Positions 26,921-36,404 of a stretch of DNA of 64,000 bases are shown here, piece after piece (positions within the stretch are counted from its first letter, which is position 1; each line of letters starts with the position of its first letter). The position numbers were made by a program, and so were the translations under genes. The notes under the pieces were generated by a model that worked only from the letters and a program-made list of their open reading frames with translations, was not told the origin of the DNA and searched no databases. Source of the DNA: Enemella evansiae (GTDB taxonomy: Bacteria; Pseudomonadota; Alphaproteobacteria; Rhodobacterales; Rhodobacteraceae); contig JAFKDC010000004.1 of NCBI GenBank assembly GCA_017255395.1, positions 124,001 through 188,000 of the forward strand, read 5' to 3'.

Positions 26921-28594
26921 TCAGAGATCGATCCGCTGCCGCATGCTTCCCGCCTTTTCCGAGCGCAGTTCCACCACGCAGGAGGCCGCCCCGGCGCGAC
27001 CACGCACCAGCCATTCCGCCTTGCGGGTGACCGCGGACCATTGCTGCCCCCAGGGCGACCAAAGATACTTCCGTTCGTTCCGTCCCGCGAGGTGGCCAAG
27101 ATCCTGTTCGGCTGCGTTCATCACAAGCTCCGCCCCTTCCGTGCGCAGTGCCACCTTGACCGTCTTGGCGACACCCTTTTCAAGTGCCACGTCCGACAGG
27201 TTCGTTGGCAGGTATCCGTGGTTCGACACGACAGCGGAGATCCTGAAGAGATCTTCGCCAAGGGCCTCGCAGGACACATCGTCGAGCCGGACCTGCGGGG
27301 CGGATGCGGCGTGCCGAAGATTGAACAGCGTGTTGTTGTGGCAGATCTCTTCCAGAAGGTGGCCCGGCGGGTTCCTGTAGCTCCAGATATAGACCATCCC
27401 GCCGATCTCGACCGGCCCGAGTTGCGGGTGATCGAACCGGGTCCAGTCACGAAAGCCGTGATCCCCGAGATTCTCGATAACCCAGTTAAAGACGGTTCGC
27501 TGGGTTTCCGCGTCTCGCGGGCCAAGGTTGTAGTAGCCCACCTTGGGCACGCCCGCCGTCCGCTCCAGATCCCAAAGCTCGGTCGAAAAGCAGATGATGC
27601 CCTTTTCCTCGTAGACCCAATCCTTGAGACTGCCGTGCCGGACCTTTGACTTGTCCGGTGTGAATTCCTCGTAGACCGAAACGGTAGGATAGCCGGTCAG
27701 CCGTTCGCCCACCGCGCCGAGGTCCTTGTACAAAGCCAGGTCGCGCGGGCTCATATCCGCGTCCAGCTTCATCATGGAGGGTCTCAGGATGATGCCGCCA
27801 TGGGTATGGTAGGCACACATGCCAGCGATGTTCGGATGGTCGAGAATGAGACGCCCGATCCCCATCGCTTCGGGCTCGGAGAAGGGATACTCGCCCGCGC
27901 CATACTCCCGTGGGCTCCAGTTGATGGGGAAGTTCCGGTTCATGTTTCCGTCTTCGCCCTGCTCGATCTCCACATGCAGGCCGTCGTAATCCCGGATCAG
28001 GCCCTCGGGATAGATGCGGTAGTATTCGCCCCCTTCCTCACCCGGTTCCCTCTGCACCATGATGCGGGGATCCACATCGTCCTTTTTCCATTCGCCCCTG
28101 GGGTCGGGCACCCGCATGTTCACGATATAGCCGTCGCCGTCGATGTCCTGGGGCACCAGGCCGGAAATCCGGTCTTCGCCCGGCAGGAAACGCCCGTTGC
28201 CGCACCACGGGTGATAGGGGGCTTTCAGGGCGAATTCGGCGCCGTCGGGATTGATGCGGGGGATGATGTAGAAAACCTGGCTGTCGACCAGCCGGGTGAC
28301 CTCTTCGTCCTGCCCGTAGTTCGACAGCAGATACCAGATGGCATAAAGCGCGGTGGCCGATGTCGCATGTTCCTCGGCGTGAATCTGGGCATCGATGTAG
28401 AAACCGGGTTTGTCCTCGGCCTTGCCGGTCCTCGGGTTCGTGATCTGCATGAACCAGACATCGCGCCCCCGATGCGACCTTGCGATGCTGGTCAGCGTGG
28501 CGATTTCGGGGTGGGCCTCGGCCAGCTGCCGCAGGTAGCCGGTCATCGTGTCGTAGTCGTGATAGGTGTCGAAAGGGATGTCGATCCCGGTCAT
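26921..28594 (-). CDS. M14 family zinc carboxypeptidase
   Basis: 557 residues. The zinc motif HAEE (His72, Glu75) and the pattern IIPRINPDGAEFAL (about 111-124) mark a carboxypeptidase A/M14 fold; a later AYHTHGG supplies the third ligand. The extension beyond the usual 300-350 residue catalytic domain is C-terminal and beta-rich. No signal peptide, so cytosolic. AAGGAG precedes the ATG. It is the last gene of the long leftward operon of peptidases and small-molecule enzymes, where it would trim residues from an imported peptide-like substrate. Confidence 0.87.
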   Translation of the reverse strand: MTGIDIPFDTYHDYDTMTGYLRQLAEAHPEIATLTSIARSHRGRDVWFMQITNPRTGKAEDKPGFYIDAQIHAEEHATSATALYAIWYLLSNYGQDEEVTRLVDSQVFYIIPRINPDGAEFALKAPYHPWCGNGRFLPGEDRISGLVPQDIDGDGYIVNMRVPDPRGEWKKDDVDPRIMVQREPGEEGGEYYRIYPEGLIRDYDGLHVEIEQGEDGNMNRNFPINWSPREYGAGEYPFSEPEAMGIGRLILDHPNIAGMCAYHTHGGIILRPSMMKLDADMSPRDLALYKDLGAVGERLTGYPTVSVYEEFTPDKSKVRHGSLKDWVYEEKGIICFSTELWDLERTAGVPKVGYYNLGPRDAETQRTVFNWVIENLGDHGFRDWTRFDHPQLGPVEIGGMVYIWSYRNPPGHLLEEICHNNTLFNLRHAASAPQVRLDDVSCEALGEDLFRISAVVSNHGYLPTNLSDVALEKGVAKTVKVALRTEGAELVMNAAEQDLGHLAGRNERKYLWSPWGQQWSAVTRKAEWLVRGRAGAASCVVELRSEKAGSMRQRIDL

Positions 28595-28615
28595 GTCAGG
28601 CTCCTTCTGGCGCGC

Positions 28616-29983
28616 TCAGCTGCGTCCGAAATGTTCCATGATGGCGGCGGCGTACTTGATGCCCTTGATGTATTTGTCGACGTGAATGTTCTCGTCGGGG
28701 GCATGAAGGTTGCAGCCGGGGTTCGCAAAGCCGGTCAGCACGCAGGGTATCCAGACGTGGCGCAGGACCGCCCCTTCCGCCGAGACACCGTTGACGATGG
28801 GCGGCTCGCCATAGACTTCGTGCGCGGCGGCGATGATCGAGCTCGCGATGTCCTCCTTGGCAGAGATCTTGTAGGGCTCTTCGGCCCGCTCGAAGGTATT
28901 GACCTCGATAGTGTCGAAGCCCCGCGCCTTGATATGCGCCCGCAGCTTTTCTGCGGCCTTGATCGGGCTGATATTCGGGATCAGACGGAAATCGAGCCGC
29001 ACCCGTGCCTCGGCAGGCACGATGGTCTTGGTGCCCTTGCCCATGTATCCTGCCTCGATCCCCTGAATGTTCGCCGTCGGCTCATAGGTTCGGGCGCGCA
29101 GAGCATCGACACCGTCTCGGCCCAGCACGAATGAGTCGACACCCATTTCCTCGCGCAGCAGGTCAAAGTCGATGCGGGATGCCTTGTCGCGCAGGAACCC
29201 TTCGTGGTCCTCGTCGGGGACATAGATGCCCTCGGCCCAGTCGGGGATCAGGATGTTCCTGTCGCGGTCCATGATCGTCCCCAGACAGTGGATCAGATCC
29301 CAGACCGGGTTCGGCACCAGAGGGAAATTCAGGGAGTGCACGTCGGTCCGCGGCCCGCGCGCCACCAGTTCGACGAAGAGGATGGATTTCAGCCCAAGGG
29401 AGACATCCGGGACATCGGCCCCGATCTCCAGCGACCCGTCAAGGCAATGCATCCCGTCGGCGGCCAGCATGTCCTTGTTGCGTTCCGACCACGGCCCAAG
29501 GTTGGGGCTGCCGATTTCCTCTTCGCCCTCGATCAGAAGCTTCAGCGTGACGGGCACGTCGCCGCGCACCGCCAGGAACGCCTTGGCCGCCTTGTTGAAG
29601 GCCAGCACACCGCTCTTGTTGTCGGTGGCACCGCGCCCGTAGAGCACGCCGTCGACGATCTCGGCGGACCACGGGCCGCCATGGGTCCAGGCCTCGATCG
29701 GCTCGGGCGGCTGTACGTCGTAATGCGAGTAGCACAAGAGCGACTTGGCCGAACTCCTGCTCTTGACCTCGCCGAAAACAACGGGCGGCCCCTCTGGCAG
29801 CGCGTGCAGGTCGGCGGGCAAACCATCGCGATGCATCATGTCCCGCAGCAGCTCGGCGCAGTCCTGCAATCCGATATCCTGCGCGGAAATGGAGGGCTGT
29901 CGCACAAAGCTCTGGAGGTCCGCCACGAATTCATCGGCATGGGCGTCGATGTAGTCGTAAATCTCTTGCATGGCGCGGGTCAT
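28616..29983 (-). CDS. M20 family metallopeptidase (dipeptidase/deacylase-like)
   Basis: 455 residues from the ATG overlapping the SDR stop codon; the longer frame upstream lies inside the SDR gene. Di-zinc ligands are visible: SHYDVQP, YGRGATDNKSG, EGEEEIGS and a late HAPDENIH. The pattern matches the M20 dipeptidase group (carnosinase/CNDP-like). Cytosolic. It probably cleaves dipeptides or N-acyl amino acids released from the imported substrate. Confidence 0.88.
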   Translation of the reverse strand: MTRAMQEIYDYIDAHADEFVADLQSFVRQPSISAQDIGLQDCAELLRDMMHRDGLPADLHALPEGPPVVFGEVKSRSSAKSLLCYSHYDVQPPEPIEAWTHGGPWSAEIVDGVLYGRGATDNKSGVLAFNKAAKAFLAVRGDVPVTLKLLIEGEEEIGSPNLGPWSERNKDMLAADGMHCLDGSLEIGADVPDVSLGLKSILFVELVARGPRTDVHSLNFPLVPNPVWDLIHCLGTIMDRDRNILIPDWAEGIYVPDEDHEGFLRDKASRIDFDLLREEMGVDSFVLGRDGVDALRARTYEPTANIQGIEAGYMGKGTKTIVPAEARVRLDFRLIPNISPIKAAEKLRAHIKARGFDTIEVNTFERAEEPYKISAKEDIASSIIAAAHEVYGEPPIVNGVSAEGAVLRHVWIPCVLTGFANPGCNLHAPDENIHVDKYIKGIKYAAAIMEHFGRS

Positions 29984-30714
29984 TGCGTGGTCTCCTTCCG
30001 GTTCGACAGGTCCCAGGCGTTCAGGCGCTGACCGTTGAACGCCGGAGAGCGGGTTTCGGCGATGGTCAGGAAAGCCGGCGCAAGGGCTGCGGGGTCGACC
30101 CACCGGGCCTTCAGTTCCGGCGGGTAATTCTGTTCGGACATGGGGGTTTGCATCGCCTGTCCCGGCGTTATCGTGCAGGACAGGATGCCATGATCGGCGC
30201 CTTCCAGCGCCAGGCATTTGGACAGCCCCTCAAGCCCGTGTTTCGCCGCGCAATAGGCGGTTTCGTCCACAAACCCCTTGATGCCCGACTGCGAGGACAC
30301 AAAGACCAGCGCTCCGCCGCCCCGTGCCTTCATGCCCGGCCAGACCGCCTGCGCCAGAAGGAACCCCGCCTGTAGCCCGACATTCACGGTGGCGAAATAG
30401 GTGTCCAGGCTGACCTGATCGAACGGTTCGGGCCGAAGGATTGCGGCGTTGTGGATCAGGGTGTCGACCGGCCCGCCCGCAGCCTTCATGCGCCCTATCG
30501 CCTGCCGGCAGGCCGTGGCGTCGGAGAGGTCCGCCGGAATCATCGTTGCGGTTCCGCCAAGCGCGGCATTCAGCGCCTCGAGGCCGTGAACGTCGATATC
30601 CATCAGGACAAGATCGGCCCCGCGCGCGGCAAAGGCGCGGGCGATTGCAGCGCCTAATCCCTGTGCCGCGCCGGTGATACAGACACGCTGGTCGGAAAGC
30701 GGTGGAACCTTCAC
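29980..30714 (-). CDS. Short-chain dehydrogenase/reductase
   Basis: 244 residues with the NAD(P) motif GAAQGLGAAIA (about 15-25), an Asp at the end of beta-2 (LMDID) favouring NAD, the NAA motif (IHNAAIL) and the catalytic Ser-Tyr-Lys (SSQSG, AYCAAKHG). Start overlaps the stop of the Gfo/Idh gene upstream by 4 bp. Substrate unknown; part of the leftward catabolic operon. Confidence 0.88.
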   Translation of the reverse strand: MKVPPLSDQRVCITGAAQGLGAAIARAFAARGADLVLMDIDVHGLEALNAALGGTATMIPADLSDATACRQAIGRMKAAGGPVDTLIHNAAILRPEPFDQVSLDTYFATVNVGLQAGFLLAQAVWPGMKARGGGALVFVSSQSGIKGFVDETAYCAAKHGLEGLSKCLALEGADHGILSCTITPGQAMQTPMSEQNYPPELKARWVDPAALAPAFLTIAETRSPAFNGQRLNAWDLSNRKETTQ

Positions 30715-31793
30715 GTCGCACTGCCCATGTCCAGATCCACCCAGGCGCGCGAGGTCGTCGAGGCGACAACCGCATCAAGCACCATCTGGTTGCGCAGCCC
30801 GTCCACGAAGGTCGCGCCGCGCGACAGTTCGCGCTCTTGGGCGATGGCCGCGGTCAGTTCGCGCAAGGCGCCCAGAACCGAGACGTTCCAGATGCCCTTG
30901 TTCAAACCCGCAAGGCGGGCGTCGGGATCGTCGACCGTGATCTCCTCGAAGGAACCGGTGCCCTTGGCGAAGTAGAGGCGTTCGTCGGAATTCGACAGGG
31001 TGATCGTGCCCTTGGAACCGAAAATCTGCGTTTCATTGCCCATGTTGGCAGCCGCAACGCCGGACATGAAAACATTGGCCAGCGCGCCGCAGCGCATCTC
31101 CAGCGTGAAATGCGACAGGTCGTCCGCGGTTGCCGTCCAGCGGTCGCCGGTGTGCTTGCAGCGGCGATCCGGGACCACGGTCAGCGCCTGCCCCACAACG
31201 GCGGCAGGCTCACCCAGCCACCAGCGCACCATGTCGACCTGATGGCTGCCATTTGCGCCCAAACGACCGCCGCCCTGCGCGGCATCGGACCACCAGTCGT
31301 CCCTGGGCCGCGATGCCGGGTCATTCCACGAGGCGCCGATATTCGTGATGTTGACGTGCCTGATTTCCCCAAGATCGCCCTGGGCGATCGCCTCGGCCAC
31401 GCGCATGCGGTTCGGGTTGAAGCGCAGTTCGTGGTCGATCATGTGCAGCCGCCCTGCCGCCCGCGCCGCATCCAGCATGTCCCGGGCCTCGCCTGCGTTC
31501 ATGGCCGTGGGTTTTTCGCAGAGCACATGGGCTCCGCGCGCGAGCGCCGCCTTGACCATCGGCGCGTGAAGCACCGTCGGGGTCGCGATACAGACAAGAT
31601 CAAGCTCTTGCTCTGCCAGCATCCTTTCCCAGTCGTCGTAGACGGCGCCGATCCCGTGCGGCGCGGCGGCTGCCCGCGCGCTTTCCATCCGGCCCGAGGC
31701 GAGGGCAACGGCCTGCGCGCCCTCGATATGGGCAAGGGCGGGAAGATAGGCGTCGCGGGCGAAACTGGCGCCGATGATGCCGGTCCTGATCAT
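30711..31793 (-). CDS. Gfo/Idh/MocA family oxidoreductase
   Basis: 360 residues from the ATG after GAGAGG. Rossmann motif TGIIGASFARDA, catalytic-lysine motif LCEKPTA (about 95-101) and a C-terminal alpha/beta domain with DHELRFNPNRMR and WWSDAAQGGGRLGANGSHQV (His likely catalytic). NAD(P)-dependent oxidation of a sugar, inositol or amino-sugar derivative is typical for the family. It is followed by the SDR gene with overlap, and a second family member lies at 33508. Confidence 0.87.
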   Translation of the reverse strand: MIRTGIIGASFARDAYLPALAHIEGAQAVALASGRMESARAAAAPHGIGAVYDDWERMLAEQELDLVCIATPTVLHAPMVKAALARGAHVLCEKPTAMNAGEARDMLDAARAAGRLHMIDHELRFNPNRMRVAEAIAQGDLGEIRHVNITNIGASWNDPASRPRDDWWSDAAQGGGRLGANGSHQVDMVRWWLGEPAAVVGQALTVVPDRRCKHTGDRWTATADDLSHFTLEMRCGALANVFMSGVAAANMGNETQIFGSKGTITLSNSDERLYFAKGTGSFEEITVDDPDARLAGLNKGIWNVSVLGALRELTAAIAQERELSRGATFVDGLRNQMVLDAVVASTTSRAWVDLDMGSAT

Positions 31794-31857
31794 GATTTGT
31801 CCTCTCTCATTGGTTGTTCGGGTTCCGCCCAGGGCATGGAAGGAACCATATGGGCGC

Positions 31858-33414
31858 TCAGTCGGATGCGAGGCGCGCGTCCCAGAGGCCAAGCCTTTCG
31901 TCGCGCCGGGCGGTCCAGTCGACACGCTGTCCCACGCCGTAAAAGTCTGGCTGGTAGTACATGTGCAGCCACGGACCGTCGTCGTAGAAGACTTCGAGCA
32001 TCTGGTTGATGATGGCCCGCTGATCCTCGGGCGTGGCGGCGTTCATCAGGTCGGGCCAGCGCTCGAACCAGCGCGGATCGGCCCAGTTCGTATAGTTCGG
32101 ACCGGATTCCACAGTCGCCAGCGCGGCCATGTCGTATAGCGGGCTCCACAGCGCGCCACCGGACCCGAGAAAGAACAGCGGCCCGGCCCGATGCTGGCGG
32201 ATCAGAGGGACATAGACCGAAGACCATTCCATCAGTTCGACCTCGGTCGCCACGCCGACGTCATCGAGGAAAGCCCCGACGGCAAGCGCCACGTTGGCAT
32301 CGTTCAGATACCTCCCGCGCGGTGCCTGCAGCACGATGTCGAAGCGGACGCCGTCCTCGCCGCGCGGGTAACCGGCTTCGTCCAGCAGTTTCTCGGCCAT
32401 TGCCGGATCGTAGGGATAAGGGTCGAGATCGGGGTGATCGTTCGGCGGGTTCACGATCCCCGTGGCCCGCTTGCAGTCAAAGTTGAGAAGGTGACTGCAA
32501 ATCAGCGGGACATCGACGGCATATTGCAATGCCCGCCGCACGTCCGGATCACGGATCGCCGTGCCCGCGATCCCTTCGAATTCGGGACTTTGGTTGAAGC
32601 CGATGTACATGCGGCGCAACCCCTGGACCGCCTGAACCTCGGCGATCCCGCTGGCGTTGATCATGTCGCTCTGGTCGGGCAGGACGTTGGTGATGATGTC
32701 CACGTTGCCCGCCAGAAGTTCGGCAATCCGGGTCGAGGCTTCGGGGATCACGCGAAAGCGGATGCGGTCGAAGTGGCCGGGGCCTTCCCGCCAACGCTCC
32801 AGCACCAGTTCCGAACTCGGGTTCCATTCGGCCAGCCTGTAGGGCCCGGAGGCGACGGGCGACCGGGCGATTTCGTCCTCTGTCATCGCTTCGAAGCTGT
32901 CACGACAATGCAGGAGGACCTGCGACGAAAAACCGAGCGCCATCGGGTTCCGCTCGCGGATATGGATCGCGACGGTGGTGTCGTCCAGCGCCTCGGCCCG
33001 CTCGAAACCCATCGAGGTATAGACGAAGCCAGGGGTGTTTCCGGCGAACGCATTGGCCGGGTCCGCCGCGCGGTTCCATGAATAGGCAACGTCATCGGCG
33101 GTCAGCGGCTCGTTATCGGCGCAGGTCTGGTCAGGCAGGATCCTGTAGGTCCAGGTTCGGCCATCCTCCGACACCTCCCAGGAGGTGGCGAGCCGGGGCA
33201 GGATCTCTCCGTCTCCCCCGATCCGGGTCAGGGAGGTGTAGATCATCTCGGCGATATTGGCGTTGTCGAGAGAACGGATCTCTGCCGGTTCGAAGGTACT
33301 GGCATCCGCGCTGAGACCGACGACGAGCGTGTCGTCGGGAATTGTCTGGGCCTGAACGGTTGCGGTCAGCGCAAACAACGCGGCACCGGTAGCGAGAAGT
33401 TCAAAACGTCGCAT
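31858..33414 (-). CDS. Dpp-type ABC transporter substrate-binding protein
   Basis: 518 residues of the peptide/nickel/opine SBP family 5. Signal peptide to about residue 22 (ATVQA-Q). Typical features: TLVVGLSADASTFEPAE near the mature start, DDVAYSWNRAADP, and SGPYRLAEWNP. The segment LMEWSSVYVPLIRQ plus GSGGALWSPLYDMA is nearly identical to the paralogue at 60894-62444, so the two share a ligand type. No permease genes adjoin it; the dppBC/dppDF genes at 55482-59781 are the likely partners. Periplasmic. Confidence 0.92.
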   Translation of the reverse strand: MRRFELLATGAALFALTATVQAQTIPDDTLVVGLSADASTFEPAEIRSLDNANIAEMIYTSLTRIGGDGEILPRLATSWEVSEDGRTWTYRILPDQTCADNEPLTADDVAYSWNRAADPANAFAGNTPGFVYTSMGFERAEALDDTTVAIHIRERNPMALGFSSQVLLHCRDSFEAMTEDEIARSPVASGPYRLAEWNPSSELVLERWREGPGHFDRIRFRVIPEASTRIAELLAGNVDIITNVLPDQSDMINASGIAEVQAVQGLRRMYIGFNQSPEFEGIAGTAIRDPDVRRALQYAVDVPLICSHLLNFDCKRATGIVNPPNDHPDLDPYPYDPAMAEKLLDEAGYPRGEDGVRFDIVLQAPRGRYLNDANVALAVGAFLDDVGVATEVELMEWSSVYVPLIRQHRAGPLFFLGSGGALWSPLYDMAALATVESGPNYTNWADPRWFERWPDLMNAATPEDQRAIINQMLEVFYDDGPWLHMYYQPDFYGVGQRVDWTARRDERLGLWDARLASD

Positions 33415-33507
33415 GATATTCCTCGGTTTTTGGCAGAGAACAGACGGGCCGCCGGGGCCCGGACAGATCGGGAGCGATATCTTCGTGTCGGATTCCTTTC
33501 TGCATGG

Positions 33508-34530
33508 TCACGACCCCGGGTCCCCCAGGGTGACGGGTTGACCCGTCTCGGACGACCGGATGCAGGCATCCAGCATCCGGAGGGAAAGGAGGTGGTCGCG
33601 ACCGGTGCATTCGGGGGCCGCACGGCCGTGCAGCGCGTTCGCGATCATGGCAAGCAGTGCCGTCGCATCGGTGATCCATGGCTCCAGCGCTGCAAGCGGC
33701 ACGGCCGAATACTCGGGCTCTGTCCGTGTAACGACCACGAGGTCGCCGAACATATCGCGTTGCAGCGCAACCCCGTCAGAGCAATCCGTGCGCCATTCGA
33801 AATCCAGCCGGTCGACGCCGCCCTGCCAGGTGCCCTGGTAGTTCACGATCATGCCCTGGTCGAATTCGATCAGGGCCGAAACATTCGCGTCACCGCGATA
33901 CATGGACCACTCGGGGTTGAAGGTGCGGGCATAGATCCGCACCGGCTCTTGCGCGTAGACAAAACGCATCAGGTCGAAGTGGTGGATCGACTGCTCCCAC
34001 AGCATCGGCTGATCCATCGTCAACGGGTACTTGTTCAGCCGCGGCAAGGTGCCGTCCCGCCAGCGCTCATAGGTGAAGCGGGCGAAGGCGGCTTTGCCGA
34101 TCCGGCCGGATGCCAACAGGTCGCGCAGCGCGGTTGTCACCGGAAGGTAGCGAAAGTTCAGCCCGACGATCAGGTGCAGCCCCGCCGCCTCTGCCGCCGC
34201 AACATAGCGTTCCGCCAGTGCAACGCTGTCAGCGAGCGGCTTTTCCGCGATGATATGCAGCCCCGCTGCAATCGCGGCCTCGATCTGTCCCTCGCGTCCG
34301 CCCGGCGGCGTGACCAGAAGCACGGCATCGGCCTTGACCGTGGCCGCCAGCGCGGCCAGGTCATCCGAGACGGGCAGGGTCGGGTATCGCTGTGCCGCAT
34401 TTTTCCGGGCATCCTCCGACGGATCGACAAGCCCGGCGAGGATCACGTCCTCTCGTGCGTCGATCACCGACAGCCAGATGCGGGCCCGCGCCCCCAGACC
34501 CACCACGATCAGCCGGACAGGGGGGGTCAT
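33508..34530 (-). CDS. Gfo/Idh/MocA family oxidoreductase
   Basis: 340 residues from the ATG overlapping the NAD-epimerase stop. VVGLGARARIWL nucleotide-binding motif, IAEKPLADS catalytic-lysine motif and EQSIHHFDLMRF in the C-terminal domain. It differs clearly from the paralogue at 30711-31793. Cytosolic NAD(P)-dependent dehydrogenase of unknown substrate. The 93 bp to the binding-protein gene downstream hold only a possible 34-codon ORF (ATG at 33505) without support. Confidence 0.86.
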   Translation of the reverse strand: MTPPVRLIVVGLGARARIWLSVIDAREDVILAGLVDPSEDARKNAAQRYPTLPVSDDLAALAATVKADAVLLVTPPGGREGQIEAAIAAGLHIIAEKPLADSVALAERYVAAAEAAGLHLIVGLNFRYLPVTTALRDLLASGRIGKAAFARFTYERWRDGTLPRLNKYPLTMDQPMLWEQSIHHFDLMRFVYAQEPVRIYARTFNPEWSMYRGDANVSALIEFDQGMIVNYQGTWQGGVDRLDFEWRTDCSDGVALQRDMFGDLVVVTRTEPEYSAVPLAALEPWITDATALLAMIANALHGRAAPECTGRDHLLSLRMLDACIRSSETGQPVTLGDPGS

Positions 34531-35453
34531 GCCTTGCCCTCCGTGGCCAGCAACCGGTCGAGCGCGTCGCCGATCGGTGTCCAGTCGATATCGCCGAGCA
34601 CCGTGGCGCGCGCGCTGGCCATGGGCGGCCGCGATGGCGGCCCCGCCGGACTGTCGGTGTCCACCGTGGCACCCGGTATCCGGGTGGCGACCTGTTGCGC
34701 CAGATCGTAATCCGAGAGCACTGGTGGCGTGCCAGCGTGCAGCACACCGCCCAGGGTGGGCATCTGGCCCAGAAGGTCCGCAATCCCGGCGGCGAGGTCG
34801 GGCAGCCACATCCACTCCCGCAAGTTCCGACCCGAACCCGGGCTGATCCTGCCCCCATCCGAGCGACCCTGCGCGATCATCCTGCCGACCAGACTCAGCC
34901 AGGGCCGCGAGGGGCGCGGCCGTTCGCCCGGGCCAAATACATTGCCAAGCCGCAGCGACAGGGTGGCGAACCCGCTTTCGGCGGCGGCGGCGGTGATGGC
35001 TTCGCCGGTCTTCTTCGCCGTCCGGTAGGGTCCGGTTCCCCGGGCAGCATCCGCTTCGGTGAGCACCGCCTGCCCCTGCCCGTCCGACGGCGCGAAAACA
35101 CCCATCGAACTGAGAAACAGGAAACGGTCTGCGCCAGCGGACCTTGCCCAGTCGAGACAGCCCAGATGCAGCGAGAGATTGGCCCTGAGGTGTCCGGCGA
35201 CCGAGATCCCGAGGGTCTCGGGCTCTGCCGTGAGCGCCGCGCCGTGAATGACCGCGCCGGGCCGGGGAAGATCAAGGCCCTCCAGACCGGCGGCCAGATC
35301 GGCCCGGATCCGGCGAATGCCCGCATGTCCGGGCGGGCCGTCGAAAGCCCGGTCGATAGCGATCACCTCATGCCCGGCTTCCGCGCATCCCAGCGCAAGG
35401 CCGGAACAGACGAAACCGCCCGCTCCCGTTATGATCACCGGTCCGCTGGTCAT
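34527..35453 (-). CDS. NAD-dependent epimerase/dehydratase (extended SDR)
   Basis: 308 residues. ITGAGGFVCSGLALG gives the N-terminal NAD motif, AIDRAF the beta-2 acidic residue, and GPYRTAKKTGE the YxxxK catalytic pair. LSLRLGNVFGPGERP is typical of sugar epimerases and uronate dehydrogenases. Its gene overlaps the downstream Gfo/Idh gene by 4 bp, suggesting the two act in sequence on a sugar-like part of the substrate. Confidence 0.86.
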   Translation of the reverse strand: MTSGPVIITGAGGFVCSGLALGCAEAGHEVIAIDRAFDGPPGHAGIRRIRADLAAGLEGLDLPRPGAVIHGAALTAEPETLGISVAGHLRANLSLHLGCLDWARSAGADRFLFLSSMGVFAPSDGQGQAVLTEADAARGTGPYRTAKKTGEAITAAAAESGFATLSLRLGNVFGPGERPRPSRPWLSLVGRMIAQGRSDGGRISPGSGRNLREWMWLPDLAAGIADLLGQMPTLGGVLHAGTPPVLSDYDLAQQVATRIPGATVDTDSPAGPPSRPPMASARATVLGDIDWTPIGDALDRLLATEGKA

Positions 35454-35472
35454 GTCCCCGCCCTGCCCCGCA

Positions 35473-36372
35473 TCAGGCGCCCTGCGGTCCGGCGGCGATG
35501 ACCGCCTCTTTTATCTTGGCCTGATGGGCATCGGCCATGGTCACGAAGGGAGGCCGGACCGTGGCAAAGCCGACGTCATTCCTTTGCGCCGCCACCGCCG
35601 TCTTGATCGCGGGAATGAGGGGCAGGCCCTCGAAGATTGTCCGAACCGCAGAGACCTGTTCGTGGCAGGTGGCCTCGGACTCCGTACCAAGCGCGTCGAT
35701 AAGGCGGCGGATGCCCGCAGGGTTCACATTGGCGCTGGCGCTGATGCACCCCGCCCCGCCCCTGGCCGCGTTGCGGGGGATAAGCGACTCTGACGCCGAA
35801 TAGGTGGCAAGGTCGGGGAAGGCGTCGATAACGGCGCGGGTGTTCTCCCAGTCGCCGGAACTGTCCTTCAGCCCGGCGATGATCCCCGGAAAGGCCGTCA
35901 TCAGCCGCTCGATGAGGCCAAGGGTAATGGGCACCCCGCTCATCTGCGGGATGTGATAGAGATAGACCCGCAGCCGGTCATCCGCCACGGCGTCGATCAT
36001 GCGGGCATAGGCATCGAAAACGCCATCCTCGGGCACATTCTTGTAATAGAACGGCGGCAGCACCAGCGTGCCGCGACAGCCCAGTTCGGTTGCGTGTTTC
36101 GAAAGCGTGACGCAGTCGCCGACGGCGGGACAGCCCGTGCCGGGGATCAGCCGGACCGGGTCTATCCCGGCAGCGATCAGCGCCTCGAGCGCGGTCATGC
36201 GTTCCGCCAGTGTCAGGGAGGCCGCCTCGCTGGTTGTCCCGAAAGGGGCAAGGCCGTGCGCGCCCGCTGCCAGAAGCGCCTGACAATGGTCGACAAATCG
36301 TCCCGTATCGACCGAAAGGTCTTGGGTGAAGGGTGTGATCGCGGGAACGTAAAGCTCGATCGTCCGGGTCAT
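35473..36372 (-). CDS. Dihydrodipicolinate synthase/N-acetylneuraminate lyase family aldolase
   Basis: 299 residues from the ATG preceded by AAAGG; a longer frame upstream overlaps two genes and is not used. Schiff-base lysine in IIAGLKDSSGDW, tyrosine in YLYHIPQMSG and GTTSEAASLTLAER (where true DapA has GTTGE) identify the class I aldolase family. Ser in place of Gly suggests a catabolic aldolase or dehydratase making or using a 2-keto acid rather than lysine biosynthesis. Cytosolic; part of the leftward operon. Confidence 0.88.
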   Translation of the reverse strand: MTRTIELYVPAITPFTQDLSVDTGRFVDHCQALLAAGAHGLAPFGTTSEAASLTLAERMTALEALIAAGIDPVRLIPGTGCPAVGDCVTLSKHATELGCRGTLVLPPFYYKNVPEDGVFDAYARMIDAVADDRLRVYLYHIPQMSGVPITLGLIERLMTAFPGIIAGLKDSSGDWENTRAVIDAFPDLATYSASESLIPRNAARGGAGCISASANVNPAGIRRLIDALGTESEATCHEQVSAVRTIFEGLPLIPAIKTAVAAQRNDVGFATVRPPFVTMADAHQAKIKEAVIAAGPQGA

Positions 36373-36404
36373 GGTAGGCCTTTCGTCGGCGCGCGGCGCG
36401 CGCG

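Noticed and set aside
33404-33505. 34-codon ORF ahead of the first binding-protein gene
   Set aside because: No ribosome binding site of its own and no coupling overlap strong enough to call a leader peptide.
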